From: Flaccisagitta enflata
Lineage: Eukaryota; Chaetognatha; Sagittoidea; Aphragmophora
Reading direction: 5' to 3'
DNA: 64,000 nt
Assembly (NCBI GenBank): GCA_965153355.1
Contig: OZ231128.1
Span: forward strand, 47,430,001 to 47,494,000
Numbering within the stretch: the stretch's first letter is position 1; each line of letters starts with the position of its first letter. Below the pieces are notes generated by a model that saw nothing but the letters and a program-made list of their open reading frames with translations, ran no database searches and had not been told where the DNA came from. Positions 24,038-35,967 of this stretch are shown piece after piece. Both the position numbers and the translations under genes were made by a program.

Positions 24038-25708
24038 CAATTCGCAGGACAAATTAGTATTTCAGATTCAGATTCAACTCTACAGATTGGTCTGTCTGTC
24101 CATCCATCCAATCGCAGTCCTGTCCACCCGTCATGAAAACGCCGCATCTAAAGCGAAGCAGTTAGGCAATGCTTTTTGTAGATGGATTATAGCATCTCTT
24201 AAAAAAGCCACTCCAAAGTCGCTAGTATTTCTCCGTCTGATAAAAGCATTTCTGTCAGGAAGTTAGGTCCGTCTTAATACAATGACCCCATACACATGCA
24301 CACAACCATACAGCGTTACAACCATACAATCATACAACCTTACCCATGCCGAGCTTTTGCATTTTCCTAATCGTCGTCAGCATTTTCGGGCCGTTATCAC
24401 TCTGTCGGTTATTGAGTTCTACCAAATACTCAAATTTGAGTCTGTCCCAAATCCAACGGTTCATATTCGGTTCCTTCTTGAAGTCGGGATCAGGTTTGCC
24501 TTCCTCTTCATGCTGCTCGACCCTTTTAAGTGGAAAAGCGAGCTTAGCTGTTTTGAAGAGTGTTGCAAGTGCAAGCTGTAGACCTCCTTTGTGTGGAAAA
24601 GCGAGCTTAGCTGTTTTGAAGAGCGTTGCGAGTGCAAGTGCAAGCTGTAGACCTCCTTTGCATATGATAATGTCTTTTCCACTGCGTCCATCACTATGAC
24701 CATGAGATGATTCGTCCATCCATCCGTCCGTTTGTCCATCCGTCCATCGGTTAGTCTGCCCATAACGCTGAAGGAAAATTGATCTGACTCTATGAGATGT
24801 GGAAGTATTGCTTCTGCAGACCACTTATATCTTTTGAAACAATAACATTTCAACTCCAATTTCCTTCAAACCTCTCCTCCTATGCCCGGTCCTGTATTCA
24901 GTTGAATCATTTCACTTCTTTGGTACATCTAAAGTTAGCTGTCCTTACGCGTGGCCGGTTATAGATCTGACGATGCAGTCAGCGAACCACTCGCCGTCGC
25001 ACATCTCTCCAGACTCGGTTCGAGCGTAGTGGAATTTTGATTGAAGCTTTTTCGCGTCCATTTCGCACATTTTATTCTCCAATTTCTTCTTCATTTTTTC
25101 GTGCCAATACTCAGACTGTAATTGTGCAAATAGATGTATGCATCTTCTCCTTCGTTTAACACCGAGTGTTTAAAGATGTACATATTTTGCGATTGTAATC
25201 AAACGTGTGAAAATTGATTAGTCCGTCGATCGGTCGGTCTGTCGGTCGGTTGGTCAGTCGTTCGGTAATGAAAACCTTAAAACAGCGCGAAACGGTCGAT
25301 TCCGATGTCTTTCTTCATTCCTCTCACGCCTTTAAACATTCAGTTGTTCAAATATTCATTCATTCATTCATTCATTCATTCATTCATTCATTCATTCACT
25401 CACTCAAAACGCTCATTCACATATTCTTAATCAGCACGTTTTGGACACAACTTGGCATTATTCTAATATGATATGCTAATATGATATGAAAAAAAAATTT
25501 CTTAGGCCACGTATTTAGTGAGTTATGGCAAATCTGAGATAGTGATATGCAAATGATTTCTTACCTCGGCGGTTTTTCTGCAAAATTTGTCTCTGTTAAA
25601 TCCAAATTTCTTGTATAAACCTTCATCATTTCCCATCCTGTTTGCATTTGCCGTCAAAAAGCTAACCATCAGCAATAACGTCCAACGGAAAATAAGAACA
25701 AAATTCAT
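23046..25708 (-). CDS. Single-pass type I membrane protein, family unknown (4 exons)
   Basis: Hand-assembled exons on the minus strand are 25708-25565, 25115-24949, 24522-24344 and 23983-23046. All have gt/ag borders, and the joining phases are 0, 2 and 1 and agree at every junction, giving 475 residues. Residues 1-22 form a signal peptide (hydrophobic FVLIFRWTLLLMVSFLTA). The ectodomain has paired cysteines, including 'KCIICKREW' and 'DTCISC', and two N-D-T glycosylation sequons. An Asp-rich loop (EDDDDNNDD), a Thr/Pro/Ser stalk, a Gly-rich hinge, a transmembrane helix at about 399-423 (Ile/Val-rich, ending YWW) and a ~52-residue Lys-rich cytoplasmic tail follow. I recognise no family. A cell-surface or vesicle receptor or adhesion role is only a guess. 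The ATG was chosen because it opens the signal peptide. Confidence 0.75.
24001..24038. repeat. (GATT)n microsatellite in intron 3
   Basis: Nine tandem GATT units lie just upstream of exon 4 of the minus-strand membrane-protein gene. The intron also holds a (GTCC)-like HINE remnant near 24090-24130. Confidence 0.85.
24531..24662. repeat. Tandem duplication abutting the exon 3 acceptor
   Basis: A 63-bp unit (24531-24593) is repeated as a 69-bp unit (24594-24662). The second has an extra 6-bp AGTGCA-type insertion and two substitutions. The unit contains 'cttttccac' on the transcribed strand, which serves as the pyrimidine tract of the acceptor at 24523. A (GTCC)-type HINE remnant follows at about 24715-24765. 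Confidence 0.85.
25213..25445 (+). mobile_element. HINE-like fragment with (ATTC)n segment
   Basis: A (GTCG/GTCC) core (25219-25266) is followed by (ATTC)n at about 25356-25398 and 'cattcacatattcttaatcagc'. It is the same arrangement as at 5265-5495. It lies in intron 1 of the minus-strand membrane-protein gene. Confidence 0.5.
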
Positions 25709-25874
25709 ATTGTAGGTTTTTTTTTCCCTGCCCCAATGAATAAAACTTGCGCATTCACGTAATTCTCTTTTCTACGAAGTTTTATAACTAGATGTTGTTC
25801 TCATGCTGTTTTGCTTGATGAATGACCTCAATATAGAGACGGCGTCGCTACTCTATCCGGTGCCATGAAACAAT

Positions 25875-25974
<100 letters not shown>

Positions 25975-26221
25975 TATGATTTACCCGTGTATTCAATATT
26001 CATACTCAATAGTTATACTGTGTGAGGTAGCACCGATGTTATCGGATACAACATTAATCATCAAAGCGAATGTAATTGTTGTTGGCAGTTAACTTACATA
26101 TTCACAATTGATTTTCATGCCAACAATATTGGAAAACTGGGCCGTGGGGCCGGTGGGAGGCGAGGGTGTTTGGAGAATGAGAGGGGAGAGGAAAGCCGGG
26201 GTACAACGAAAAGGAGAAACA

Positions 26222-26335
26222 ACCAGTTACCCGAGGTTACAATATAGTCGCGGACGGACAAGGATGGGCGCGCGCTTTTCGTCTGATGTATTACAAACCG
26301 ACGGACAAATGGACCGACGGACGGATTGACAAAGT
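26222..26335 (-). mobile_element. HINE-like element, subtype 2 tail, short
   Basis: The inverse of the subtype-2 tail (GGTTACAATATAGTCGCGGACGGAC) is at the left. A GACGGACAAATGGACCGACGG core and 'caaagtctcttgaagag' are at the right. The terminal hairpin is lost. Confidence 0.5.
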
Positions 26336-26339
26336 CTCT

Positions 26340-26457
26340 TGAAGAGAGGTTGGAAAAGAGGAGATAGGAGGAGGAGGAGAAGAAGAAGGAGAAGAAGAGA
26401 AAGAAAAACAAAAACAAAAACAAAAAGAAAAAGGAAAAGAAGAAGAAGAAGAAGAAG

Positions 26458-26489
<32 letters not shown>

Positions 26490-26577
26490 GAAGGAAGAAG
26501 AAGAAGAAAAGGAAGAAGAAGAACTACAACAGCAGTAACATCAGCGAACAACAACAACTAACAACAGCAACAACAGC

Positions 26578-26633
<56 letters not shown>

Positions 26634-26635
26634 CT
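26340..26635. repeat. (GAA)n and (CAA)n microsatellites
   Basis: A GAA-rich polypurine run (about 26345-26525) is followed by CAA/CAG-rich sequence that becomes pure (CAA)n at about 26570-26632. Confidence 0.95.
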
Positions 26636-26944
26636 GTTGAAATTATATCCACTCATGTTGCCCGTCGCATAGCCACTCTTCCAGCGCGGGGACTGACGGG
26701 CGACGAGTGACAATTTTGTTACGTCAGAAATATTGGCTGCCAAACACAATACAACAAGCCCGACCGGGCAACGACGCGTCCGGACTGTGTCTCCTCGTGT
26801 ATTGACTTTGGCGCTAGATATTTATGTGACATATATGGAGGCACAGATGGACAGGCAGATGAAGCGACAGAGTGGCAATGGACACTATTTAAACACGTTT
26901 GTTGATCAATTGATTCAACACAGGATCTCACCGTGGCCACCGTG

Positions 26945-27085
26945 AACAAAATCAGCCAAGAAACGCGGTTTTCGCACAGGCGTTACGGACGGACGGACGG
27001 ACGGACGGACGGACGGACGGACGGACGGACGGACGGACGGACGGACAGACCCTCTTATAGAGATGCGTTCCTGACGGACGCATCT
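26945..27085 (-). mobile_element. HINE-like element with pure (GGAC)n core, third hairpin subtype
   Basis: The core is a nearly pure (GGAC)n of about 16 units (26985-27050). It is followed by CCTCTTATAG and a terminal hairpin AGATGCGT/ACGCATCT (27060-27085) with flanking A residues. The hairpin differs in sequence from subtype 1 while the layout is the same. The left tail is not clearly recognisable. Confidence 0.6.
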
Positions 27086-27506
27086 AAAAACAGCAACAAG
27101 ACAACAACGCATCCAACAACGGACAAAATGAATGATTCCCTGAATGACAACAACGACTCCAACAACAACGACAACAGCAACAACAGTTCCATACATTCAT
27201 CTCACGTTTCCGCCTGTCACATGGCCTCTCTTTCTGCGCGAAGATGAATGAGTGACGAGTGGCAGCGTTGTTACATCATTAATGTGGGCTGCCAACAAAA
27301 ACTACTGCATTATCACGACAGCTACACCGGCGTTATTACGCTTGGTACCAGCGAATAATGACAAAAAAGCAATCACCACAACAACGACATCCCCAGCTCG
27401 GCTTCGCTGCAAAGCTGTGACTGATTAGAATTTCGCAACGATTGAAATTATTCTCAATGGCTCTCATTGCGTTGAAGGATTAGAAATACATCCTTCTTTA
27501 AAGCAC

Positions 27507-27507
<1 letters not shown>

Positions 27508-27561
<54 letters not shown>

Positions 27562-27600
27562 GTGACAGAGAGAGAGACAGAGACAGAGACAGACCGCCCG
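27508..27600. repeat. (GA)n microsatellite
   Basis: (GA)n at about 27509-27553 with a degenerate (GACAGA) continuation. Confidence 0.95.
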
Positions 27601-28890
27601 ACACACCGACAGTCAGACAGACAATCAGCAAGAAGAGTACCCAATCTGTTCATTGTTCAATCGTGCCTGATAGTATCCAAAAGAGTCCAATGCAAAAGCG
27701 TGCTGATCCATTAGAAGGACAAGACCTCAAGCGCTGTCCCCAAAGCGCAATTGGCGATCATTGGCCTCAACCATAGGGCGTAGACTAAGAATCATGAGCG
27801 TGAATGAGAGAAATAATGGCCCTGATTCACGATTTCATTGTCTATCCTCAATGGCTATCATCTATTCGCGGTTGACCCTCGATTGACGATCGTTGATGCG
27901 GACGTACGGCGTCGCGTGAAGAACGTTAATTTGCGATTGGTCGGCAATAACTGATGAGGTCACACGTACAAAATCGGTTTGTTTTTGTTTTTGTTTTTGT
28001 TGTTTTTTGTGTTTTTGTCTTTTGTTTTTGGTGGTTGCTGATGTTGTTCTGTCTTCGTTGTTATTTTCTTTATGTCGTAAATGGTTGAATTGCTTACCTT
28101 TTGTCGTCCATATTCGTACAGTGGATCTCAGATGACGTTTAATGAAAAGGTCCGAGGTAATGGACAGGCCATGAGCGTATCACGCAAGGCAGTGATTTTT
28201 TTATTCTTTTGAATTGCCTACAAATTCTTTTGAATTGCCTACAAAATCACGACGGTATTCGGGGCACGAGATTTTGACAATCGTGGATGATCATAGTCCA
28301 ACACAAGACTCGTGACAATCAGCCATGTCCTCTTTAAATTGTCTAAATGTCCTCGACAGGCGTGTGGCAATCATCAATGATGTCCATCCCAATGTCCAGC
28401 ATGAAAATCTCGCGACAATCACCCATGCCCCTCCTTGATGGTCCCCACGTTCACATTGACTCATGAGACACTCGGCGATTAGCAAGATTAAGATGATAGT
28501 GTCTTGTGCCTATGTGCACGATTGACATTGTGTTCTCTTTTCTTTCAACCCTTAGTTTTCATCAATCTTCAATCGCTCCATACACACCTCGAGAGCCAAT
28601 CGTGCTCCATTCCTCGGCAATCGCGAATTCATGATGTTAATCGTCCTCGTTTTCCCTCTTTTTTTTTACGACCTGATGGCTGTAGATCTTCAAGCAACTG
28701 GTCATTCTGGACTGTATTCCCCGTCCTCCAATTCTCACTCACTCTCTCCTATTTTGACCGATCATCGCAAATCATCAGCACCTGAAATGACCCCGACCAG
28801 TCGAGATGAGAGGACGCTCACCTAGTTCAGTGCTCCACGACTCCTGACGTCTGAGTCCTGATGAAAAGATAAGAATGTCCATATTTGTCC
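27601..28890. other. Intergenic; degenerate repeats, no gene seen
   Basis: The sequence is unusually rich in variants of 'ACAATC' and 'CGATCATTG'. One ~22-bp block (CTCGTGACAATCAGCCATGTCC, about 28306) recurs ~105 bp later (about 28411), suggesting an old tandem array. A (TTTTTG)n run lies at about 27978-28035. Open frames here lack support. Confidence 0.45.
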
Positions 28891-28894
28891 CATC

Positions 28895-28963
28895 CATACA
28901 TACATACATACATACATACATACATACATACATACATACATACATACATACATACATACCTAT
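28895..28963. repeat. (CATA)n microsatellite
   Basis: About sixteen tandem CATA units. Confidence 0.95.
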
Positions 28964-29119
28964 ATATGTTACACTCATGTGTGTTATACTCTAAGGGATT
29001 AATGTTTTGCATATTGACACACCCGAATGTTACACATAAATGATACAGTGATACTATCTTAATTCCCAGTCTTGTCTAGACAAATTCTGCATATCAGCGC
29101 CATCAGGGAGTAACTGTGT

Positions 29120-31895
29120 CGGTCGGTGGACCCGTCCAGTGAGATATATCGTGAGCGATTTACCCTGCGTTAATTAACGGCACATTAATGCCTCTAATTG
29201 ACAAAATTGTAAATAAAAGGCAAAAAAGTACCATTAATTAACGGTAGTTTTTCTGCTGTTAATTAACACTAAAAAAACAGTTGTTAATTAACACTATATA
29301 GGTACCAGGAAATTAACTAAGAAAAACATTTCTTTATTTTTGAGAAAATTACTGAAAATAGGTGCTGAAGGTTGTTGTTAATTATCAGGTACCTATATGC
29401 TGTTAATTAACTGCTGTTTTTAATGTTAATTAACACCCATTTTATGCGTTAATTAACACAAAAAATATAGATTATTAACAAATTGTTAAAAATATACAAT
29501 TTTTGGTGATGATATAACAATTCTATCAATTAATTAACATGAAAAACAATGAGTTAATTAACACAAAAAAATATAGATTATTAACAAATTGATTTTGTAC
29601 CTATACGCTGTTAATCAACATGCTGTTTTTGATGTTAATTCACACACTTTAACTGTTAATTAACCCAAAAAAATATAGATTATTAACAAATTGTTGAAAA
29701 TATTCAATTTTTTTGTGTTAGTTAATGGGAGAAATGTGGTGTTAATTAACATCAAAAACAATGTTAATTAACACAGAAAAAATGTAGATTATTAACAAAT
29801 TGATTTTTTGTACTTAACGCTGTTAATTAACATGCTGTTTTGATGATAATTAACAATTTACCATGCGTTAATTAACACAAAAAAATATAGATTATTAACG
29901 AAATATTAAGAATATACAATTTTTTGGTGTTAATTAACAGGTGAAATTTGGAGTTAATCAACATCAAAAACAATGTGTTAATTAACACAGAAAAAAAAAA
30001 GATTATTAACAAATTGATTTTGTAGCTATACACTGTTAATTTACATGTTGTTTTTGATGTTAATTAACGCCACATTTCATGAGTTAATTAACACCAAAAA
30101 AATATAGATTATTAACAAATTGTAAAAAATATACCCTTTTTTTGTGTTAATTAACAGTTGAAATGTGGTGTTAATTAACATAAAAAACAGCATGTTAATT
30201 AACACAGAAAAAATATAGATTATTAACAAATTGATTTTGTAGCTATACGCTGTTAATTTACATGTTGTTTTTGATGTTAATTAACACCACATTTCATGCG
30301 TTAATTAACACCAGAAAAATATAGATTATTAACAAATTGTAAAAAATATACCATTTTTTGGTGTTAATTAACAGTTGAAATGTGGTGTTAATTAACATAA
30401 AAAACAGCGTGTTAATTAACACAGAAAAAATATAGATTATTAACAAATTGATTTTGTACCTAAACGCTATTAATTAACATGCTGTTTTTGATGTTAACTA
30501 ACACCGCATTTCACCTGTTAATTAACACCAAAAAATTGTATATTCCTTATATTTTGTTAATAATCTATATCTTTTTGTGTTAATTAACGCATGAAATTGG
30601 GTGATAATTAACATAAAAAACAGCATGTTAATTAACGGCGTGTAGGTACAAAATCAATTTGTTAATAATCTATATTTTTTCTGTGTTAATTAACATGCTG
30701 TTTTTGATGGTAATTAACACCCAATTTCATGCGTTAATTAACACAAAAAGATATAGATTATTAACAAAATATTAACAATATAAAATTTTTTTATGTTAAT
30801 TAACAGGTGAAATTCGGTGTTAGTTAACATCAAAAACAGCATGTTAATTAACAGCGTTTAGGTACAAAATCAATTTGTTAATAATCTATATTTTTTCTGT
30901 GTTAATTAACACGCTGTTTTTATGTTAATTAACACCACATTTCAACTGTTAATTAACACAAAAAAATAGTATATTTTTTACAATTTGTTAATAATCTATA
31001 TTTTTCTGGTGTTAATTAACGCATGAAATGTGGTGTTAATCAACATCAAAAACAACATGTAAATTAACAGCGTATAGCTACAAAATCAATTTGTTAATAA
31101 TCCATATTTTTTCTGTGTTAATTAACACGCTGTTTTTTATGTTAATTAACACCACATTTCAACTGTTAATTAACACAAAAAAATTGTATATTCTTAATAT
31201 TTTGTTAATAATCTATATTTTTGTGTTAATTAACGCATGAAAACAGGTGTTAATTACCATCAAAAACAATAACTATTACAGCGTGTAAGTAAAATCAATT
31301 TGTTAATAATCTATATTTTTGTGTTAATTAACACGCTGTTTTTGATATTAAGTAACTTTACATTTCTCCCATTAACTAACACAAAAAAATTGAATATTTT
31401 TAACAATTTGTTAATAATCTATATTTTGGGTTAATTAGCGGTTGAAATATGGTGTTAATTAACATCAAAAACTGCAACGTGATTAACAGCGTATAGGTAC
31501 AAAATCAATTTGTTAATAATCTATATTTTTTTTGTGTTAATTAACCCGCTGTTTTTCATGTTGAAGTGAACACCACATTACTAACCGTTAATTAACATAA
31601 AAAAATGGTATATTTTAACAATTTGTTAATAATCTTTATTTTTTTTGTGTTAATTAACGCCTAAAATGGGGTGTTAATTAACATCAAAAACAGCATGTTA
31701 ATTAACAGCATATAGGTACCTGATAATTAATAACAACCTTCAGCACCTATTTTCAGTAATTTTCTCAAAATAAAGAAATGTTTCTTAGTTAATTTCATGG
31801 TACCTATAGTGTTAATTCACTTGGCGTTAAAGTACTGTTAATTACCATGGCCAAAATCAGGGACGATATAACAGCGTCCAGTTGTCCGTTTGTCT
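29120..31895. mobile_element. 2.8-kb fold-back array of GTTAATTAAC motifs
   Basis: The self-complementary 10-mer GTTAATTAAC occurs about 45 times by hand count, spaced roughly 25-90 bp. In the left half the spacers read 'atagattattaacaaattga'; in the right half they read in inverse. Outer arms match inversely: 'aaaacatttctttattttt' and 'ttcagcacctattttcag' around 29330-29370 have inverses at 31735-31785. The outermost 'gatatatcgt' (29143) also matches inversely near 31864. The axis is near 30.56-30.7 kb. No coding capacity is seen. Fold-back or MITE-derived amplification is an inference. The outer limits are approximate. Confidence 0.75.
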
Positions 31896-32289
31896 ATCCA
31901 TGATCCCTTCCCAGCATAAACCGTGAAAGCTTCAAAAATCAAAACAAAGAAAGGGGGCCGCGTAAGGGCTGCATTGCCGCGTGTGGGTGGGAACTAATAT
32001 AAGTAGAGGCAGTCATGGAGAACGATGAAACTGAGACATAGATGTAATTAGGTGATGCAATTTCTACGCTGGGAGAGCTCCATGTTCTATTTCTAAAATC
32101 AACATCTGGTCCTTTTCTCAGATACGTCCTCGCATGTAGTATCATAGGATTTGTCCGTCGCTCGGTGGGTACGTCGGTATGGGTGTCTGTCATGCCTTTT
32201 CAAAATCGCTGAGAATCAGGCCTAAGATGATTCTGACGCGGCAGTTAGAGACACCGCCGCTGTTTGCGGGTCAAAGATAAAGCCGTTTT

Positions 32290-32426
32290 TAGTCGCGGAC
32301 TCGCGACTCTAGACCTTGCTATGTCGGTCGGTCCGTCGGTAACCAAAACAAATTAGGAGCGTTTCTTCGCTTTTCCGCCCCTGCCCACCCGTCTGCGACT
32401 GAGGGGGAGTGTATTCGGCCTTGTTT
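32290..32426 (+). mobile_element. HINE-like element, subtype 1, short copy
   Basis: The hairpin AGTCGCGGACTCGCGACT (32291-32308) is preceded by T residues. It is followed by a minimal GTCGGTCGGTCC core, 'cgcccctgcccacccgtctgcgact' and GTGTATTCGGCCTTGTTT. A 14-base G run follows at about 32439-32452. A (GTCCGTCG) remnant lies at about 32154-32190. Confidence 0.75.
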
Positions 32427-32614
32427 ACTGTTCTTGGCGGGGGGGGGGGGGGGCGCGTCTGTCTGGCCGTCTGTCCCTTCGTAACAACTGTTTCGCGCAA
32501 AATTCAATTCACGCAGAGACGCAATCAGGTCTCATCGTTGTTCGATCTGGATGAGATAAGCAACCCACAAGTTGTGCTGAGAACCCCAATCAAAATGCAA
32601 GTCTGCAATAGATA

Positions 32615-34648
32615 CAGTACGAGAATCGAAGAATTGACCAACTCCAGGGAAGCGATATCTGCCAAACCGCTATGAATCAAGCTAGAATTTTTTACCCTAT
32701 CATGCACCTATAGGTCCTCTATATTGCATAAGGTTTTGGAGCGAATCTGAGAATTTCATTTTTTTTTTTACAAAATAAATTTTTTCAGTTTTTTGCTGAT
32801 TTCAACCACAAAAATTACACACAAAAAAAATTCTTTCATATGTATATTACTAAGACTTATTTACATAAAATTCATTTTTTGTTGGAGATTTTCCGCCTAT
32901 TTTTGGGGCTACGGCACCCAAAACTCAAAAAACACAAAAAGTGGAATATCTCCTCAGGTTTTCAATAAAATCTCCTGATTTTTTGTGTGGTAGTAGTTTT
33001 TGGACTCACTAATAAGTATGAAAAATTTCAGTTCTTCAAAAATTTTTTTGACAAAGTTATTAAATTTTGAAATATTCACAAAATGCAATGTAAGAGGTTT
33101 TACCCTCCAAAATTTTTTTCTCAAATAAAAAATTTTGCCAATTGTTATTTTTTGACATAGTTAATTACAAAGTAACTGATGAATTTTTGCTTCCAAAAAA
33201 AATTTGGCCGCTGTGACCCCTTAAAAAAATTTTTTTTTCTCAAAAATTGCTAAAATGACCCATTTTTCAAAGTTGAATAAAAACTGTTCCTGTCATCCGA
33301 TCATCTTCATTTTTGGTATAGTTGTTACCTATTATCTACCCTAACTTCACCTAAAATTTGAGCTCACTGCGCCAAACGGTTGCGGAGATATTGACGTTCA
33401 AAGTTACTTTGTCAGTGCAAAATCAGCAAAATTGGCATTTTGGCTATTTTTGAGCTAGCATTAAATTTCTTTTTTTCGTCCAGAGACCTCCGTTTTTGCT
33501 GAAGTTACTCAAGTTTAAGCATATATTCATATTCCAATATTTCACACTTTGTCAGCCAAGCCATTTTAGGGATATGATGGTCCAAAGTTTTAAAAAACGC
33601 CAATTTTTCAACCAAATCTTTGGGAAAAAAATAAGCGAAAAATTTTCATGAAATGGTTTTCATAGAGGGGTTCAACACAACTGGGAATTATCTAATTCAT
33701 CCAGATTCAAAACCTTGAGAACAGCTTTTTTTTAAAATCTTTTTGAAAAATTTTCATTGTAATTTTTGTTGAAAAATTGGCGTTTTTTAAAACTTTGGAC
33801 CATCATATCCCTAAAACGGCTTGCCTGACAAGTGTGAAATTTTGGAATATGAATATATGCCAAAACTATTAACTCAGCAAAAGAGTGAAGACTCTGGATG
33901 AACTAGCTCAAAAATAGCCAAAATGCCAATTTTGCTGATTTTGCACTGACAAAGTAACTTTGAAAGTCAATATCTCCGCAACCGTTCGGCGCAGTGAGCT
34001 CAAACTTTAGGTGAAGTTAGGGTAGATAATAAGTAACAACTCCACCAAAAATGAGGATAATCGGATGATTGGAGTAGTTTTTATTCAACTTCAAAAATTG
34101 AGTCATTTTCACGATTTTTGATAAAAAATTTTTCTAAGAGCTGAATTGAGCCACACAAATCTTAATTTGTAATTAACTATGTCAAAAAATAACAATTGGC
34201 AAATTTTTTTATTTGAAAAAAAAATGCAGGCGCATTGTGGAGTATTTCAAATTTAATAGCGAAAAGATAATTGCATACTTATTAGTAGTCCAAAATACTG
34301 CACAAATCAGGAGATTTGTGCACCTGAAATATTACACTTTTTGTGTTTTTTAAGTTTTGGGTGCCGTAGCCCCAAAAATAGGCGGAAAATCTCCAACAAA
34401 AAATGAATTTTATGTAAATGAGTCTTAGTAATATACATATAGTGTGTAATTTTTGTGGTTGAAATCAGCAAAAAAATGAAAAAATTTATTTTGTAAAAAA
34501 AAAATTAAATTCTCAGATTCGCTCCAAAACTTTATGCAATATAGAGGACCTATAGGTGCATGATAGGGTAAAAAATTCTAGCTTGATTCATAGCGGTTTG
34601 GCAGATATCGCTTCCCTGGAGTTGGTCAATTCTTCGATTCTCGTACTG
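32615..34648. mobile_element. 2.03-kb palindromic TA-flanked element
   Basis: TA at 32613-32614 and 34649-34650 flanks the inverted ends CAGTACGAGAATCGAAGAAT and ATTCTTCGATTCTCGTACTG, which match perfectly. The arms are inverted copies of nearly 1 kb each. Examples are 'cacctataggtcctctatattg' at about 32706 with its inverse at about 34540, and 'ggccattttagggatatgatgg'-type sequence near 33560 with its inverse near 33800. A ~170-bp spacer lies around 33610-33770. No transposase or long ORF is seen. TA target duplication and a CAGT start fit Tc1/mariner-type elements. Very long arms make it a fold-back MITE. Confidence 0.85.
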
Positions 34649-34952
34649 TATAAAACATTCTCCCAGGAATACCAACAGACCAAAAAAAAAATATTGTGGC
34701 CTTTAGGAGAGTGACCTAAAAGAAACACAAAAGGCGATGAATGTGTATGAAAAACGAAGAAAAAAGTAGTCCAAATTTGCCGCGGCAAAAGAATGTTTCA
34801 CATTCGATAAATATTGCGTTATTTTCGCCTCTTGTCTTTCATCTTCCACTTGTCCGATACCTTTCAGTCTGTTTCTGTCTCTCTGTCTCACTGTCTGTCT
34901 TCCTTACTGTCAGGCTCTGTCTGCCTGTCTGTCTCAGTCTGTCTGTGTGTGC

Positions 34953-34953
<1 letters not shown>

Positions 34954-35043
<90 letters not shown>
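34954..35043. repeat. (TC)n microsatellite
   Basis: Pure TC repeat of about 90 bp, preceded by (TCTG)-rich sequence from about 34865. Confidence 0.95.
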
Positions 35044-35047
<4 letters not shown>

Positions 35048-35520
35048 TCGGATGGAAGATAGGTGTCAGAGAAATTTGGCCCCGATATTTTGTTGGTGGA
35101 AACATTTTCCCTTTATACTCTGCAGAAAAGGACATAGAATTAGAATACAGAAAATTTTTCGGAGGTTTCATCAACTTTTTTAATTTTTATCCCTTCGTCT
35201 TCTTCCTACGTGAAAGTTGATGTGTTTATTGCGTACAATTCTCTCTTTTCATCTTTTTTTGCATCACAAAATCATTATCTTCTCATTTTGCGGTCACTGT
35301 TCATTGCGATACGAGAGAGTGGGACAGAGGACCAGGGGAAAAGATCGAGAAAGGGAAAAGGGAAAAAAAAAATAAACTTAAAATGAAATTAAATCCACCA
35401 ACAAAATCTTGCGTTTTCTGGATTTTCGGTTCTCTGCACCGATTCAATTTGGTGAAAAGCTTTTTTTCCTCGATGTGAAACGAGATGAAAAGTATGAAAG
35501 AGAAAGAGAGAAAGGAAGAA
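35044..35520. other. Intergenic, no gene seen
   Basis: Unique sequence. A ~25-bp stretch (ccaacaaaatcttgcg at 35396, and 'atattttgttggtgg' at 35084) forms a loose inverted match. No exon is supported. Confidence 0.4.
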
Positions 35521-35524
35521 ATGA

Positions 35525-35870
<346 letters not shown>

Positions 35871-35967
35871 CAGACAGACGGACAGACAGACAGACAAAGA
35901 CCCAGGGTCCCAGACGGGTTCTGTCCATGAAAAAAGGCCGAGTAAAAAAGAAAGACAGACGGAAACT

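Noticed and set aside
24598-24824. Extension of exon 3 of the membrane-protein gene into the upstream open frame
   Set aside because: The frame there is a tandem duplication plus a (GTCC)-type remnant. The acceptor at 24523 gives exact phase agreement with exon 2.
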